Of a DNA stretch of 64,000 nucleotides, positions 63,087 through 64,000 are shown one piece after another. Position 1 is the stretch's first letter. Every line of letters starts with the position of its first letter. Where the stretch lies: positions 1 through 64,000 of the forward strand of contig JANQRC010000043.1 in the NCBI GenBank assembly GCA_028284745.1, in the 5' to 3' direction. The notes beneath the pieces are model-generated. The model saw nothing but the letters and a program-made list of their open reading frames with translations, ran no database searches and was not told the DNA's origin. This stretch comes from Flavobacteriaceae bacterium. Lineage in GTDB: Bacteria > Bacteroidota > Bacteroidia > Flavobacteriales > Flavobacteriaceae. The translations under genes were made by a program, and so were the position numbers.

Positions 63087-63282
63087 CTTATATCGGCAGC
63101 GTTAATTCTTATAGGCATTATTCCCTCTAGCCTTGGATCAGTCTTTCTTTATGCCGCAATTGTAGAAGGTATGGCAGTTCAGGAATTTAAGGCTTCTTTA
63201 TTTCCACTAGACTTTGGTCTCAATCATTGAAGCATTATTTGAATTAGCACTCACCATCCTAGCTGCCTACCTTTTCAATTAA
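63087..63282 (+). pseudogene. Fragment of a membrane protein gene
   Basis: Without a start codon the frame reads LISAALILIGIIPSSLGSVF and LYAAIVEGMAVQEFKASLFP. After one frameshift it reads IIEALFELALTILAAYLFN and stops at 63282. The two hydrophobic helices suggest the end of a small membrane protein. The family is not recognised. It fills most of the gap between the AraC gene and the SusC gene. Confidence 0.35.
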
Positions 63283-63315
63283 GCTACTAACTCAAGTTTA
63301 ACTAATTATTTTTTT

Positions 63316-64000
63316 ATGAGAGTGAAAAACTATTTCATGTCTCTTGTGCTACTGTTAGGTTGCTTTACCACAGTTTCAGCACAAGAAAGGACCATCTCTG
63401 GAAAAGTTAGCGACATCGATGGCTTGGCATTGCCTGGCGTTAATGTTGTAGTGAAGGGAACTTCAAGAGGAACCCAGTCAGATTTTGATGGTAATTATCA
63501 GATCAGTGCATCTAATGGAGAAACACTTGTGTTCTCTTACATCGGAAAGAGAACCTCAGAAATAACTGTAGGGGCTTCTAATACCATGGATGTACAGTTA
63601 GAAGAAGATGCGCAAGCCCTACAGGAAGTAGTGGTAACTGCCCAAGGCATTACACGAGAGAAGAAAGCTTTGGGGTATTCTATTACTTCTCTAAAGTCCG
63701 AAACTGTTGAGAGCAAACCAGAAGCAGATATCGCAAGGGTGCTAAATGGCAAGGTATCTGGTGTAAATGTGGTTGCTACAGGAGGTGTGGCCGGTAGTGG
63801 TACGAATATCACCATTAGAGGAAACGTTTCGATCACTGGTAACAACCAACCCCTCTTTGTGGTCAACGGCGTACCATTCAACACATCGACAGACCAGCAG
63901 AGTAATGTTTCGACCGGAAATGGTTCTGTTGGGGCATCGAGCAGGTTTCTAGACCTGGACCCGAACAATATCGAGAGTGTGAACATCCTTAAAGGTCTCA
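63316..64000 (+). CDS. SusC/RagA-type TonB-dependent receptor, 3' truncated by window edge
   Basis: The visible 228 residues hold a signal peptide (MRVKNYFMSLVLLLGCFTTV, ending VSAQ). A carboxypeptidase-like CarbopepD_reg domain follows (ISGKVSDIDGLALPGVNVVV, SDFDGNYQISA), then a TonB-box-like region ALQEVVVTAQGI and the start of the plug domain (LNGKVSGVNVV, ITIRGNVSI, LFVVNGVPFN). These are diagnostic of SusC/RagA outer membrane importers of glycans or peptides. A SusD partner would be expected downstream, outside the window. Confidence 0.94.
   Translation, partial: MRVKNYFMSLVLLLGCFTTVSAQERTISGKVSDIDGLALPGVNVVVKGTSRGTQSDFDGNYQISASNGETLVFSYIGKRTSEITVGASNTMDVQLEEDAQALQEVVVTAQGITREKKALGYSITSLKSETVESKPEADIARVLNGKVSGVNVVATGGVAGSGTNITIRGNVSITGNNQPLFVVNGVPFNTSTDQQSNVSTGNGSVGASSRFLDLDPNNIESVNILKGL

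Noticed and set aside
63537-63986. 149-codon minus-strand frame under the SusC gene
   Set aside because: It is the shadow of the clear SusC reading frame, which lacks a stop only because the window ends.
1-64000. rRNA and ordinary tRNA genes
   Set aside because: I looked for T-arm (GGTTCGAATCC) and conserved rRNA blocks on both strands; the only tRNA-like structure seen is that of tmRNA.

Overview
The window is a chromosomal segment of a member of the Bacteroidetes, almost certainly class Flavobacteriia. The evidence is type IX secretion C-terminal domains, the start of a SusC-type TonB-dependent receptor at the right edge, a tmRNA whose tag reads GENNYALAA with no encoded CCA, repeated promoter -7 boxes of the form TAnnTTTG, weak Shine-Dalgarno sites, a DnaJ with a reduced zinc region, and many short palindromic intergenic repeats ending in AATGACA.

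Layout. Positions 1-7500 hold a Gfo/Idh/MocA oxidoreductase end, kdsA, a small lipoprotein, a large BNR-propeller protein with a type IX sorting domain, and a leftward overlapping trio headed by an alanine/saccharopine dehydrogenase-like protein. Positions 7500-11470 are the accessory part: ssrA with a conserved RNA-like element in its leader, a duplicated ssrA 3' end that looks like an attachment-site scar, and two AT-rich paralogues of a seven-bladed-propeller surface protein, one collapsed and frameshifted. Positions 11470-24240 carry a molybdenum hydroxylase pair, a CBS-domain cystathionine beta-synthase, a LolE-like permease, a NamZ-type muramidase, membrane and cofactor genes, queE, a lipoprotein RidA and a HerA-like ATPase.

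Positions 24240-38670 are mostly housekeeping: an M28 peptidase with PPK2, an NtrC-like regulator, MscS, an ABC-2 exporter, grpE-dnaJ, a TIGR01777 epimerase, mnmD, ilvE and a MazG-like protein. Positions 38830-43483 form one tight four-gene unit: a subtilase without a signal peptide, an unknown protein, a TPR histidine kinase and a LuxR-type response regulator. This is the best candidate for an undescribed system. Positions 43560-50430 hold an M49 peptidase, an SRPBCC/GyrI protein, a fluoride channel and the nitrogen operon glnK-amt-porin with a clear promoter and inverted repeats. Positions 50440-64000 hold an MFS/DJ-1 pair, an Lrp regulator, fused isobutyryl-CoA mutase, purU, DUF4197-pfkB, a seven-TM AraC regulator and the truncated SusC gene.

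Three themes cut across the genes. Short palindromic repeats occur between genes and also in frame inside two genes (the NamZ homologue and icmF). Several gene relics are visible only by reading across frames (8992-9355, 21288-21435, 61030-61437, 63087-63282). Enzyme families that are normally cytosolic (RidA, DJ-1/PfpI) appear here with lipoprotein signal peptides. All calls come from reading the sequence; no database search was possible.
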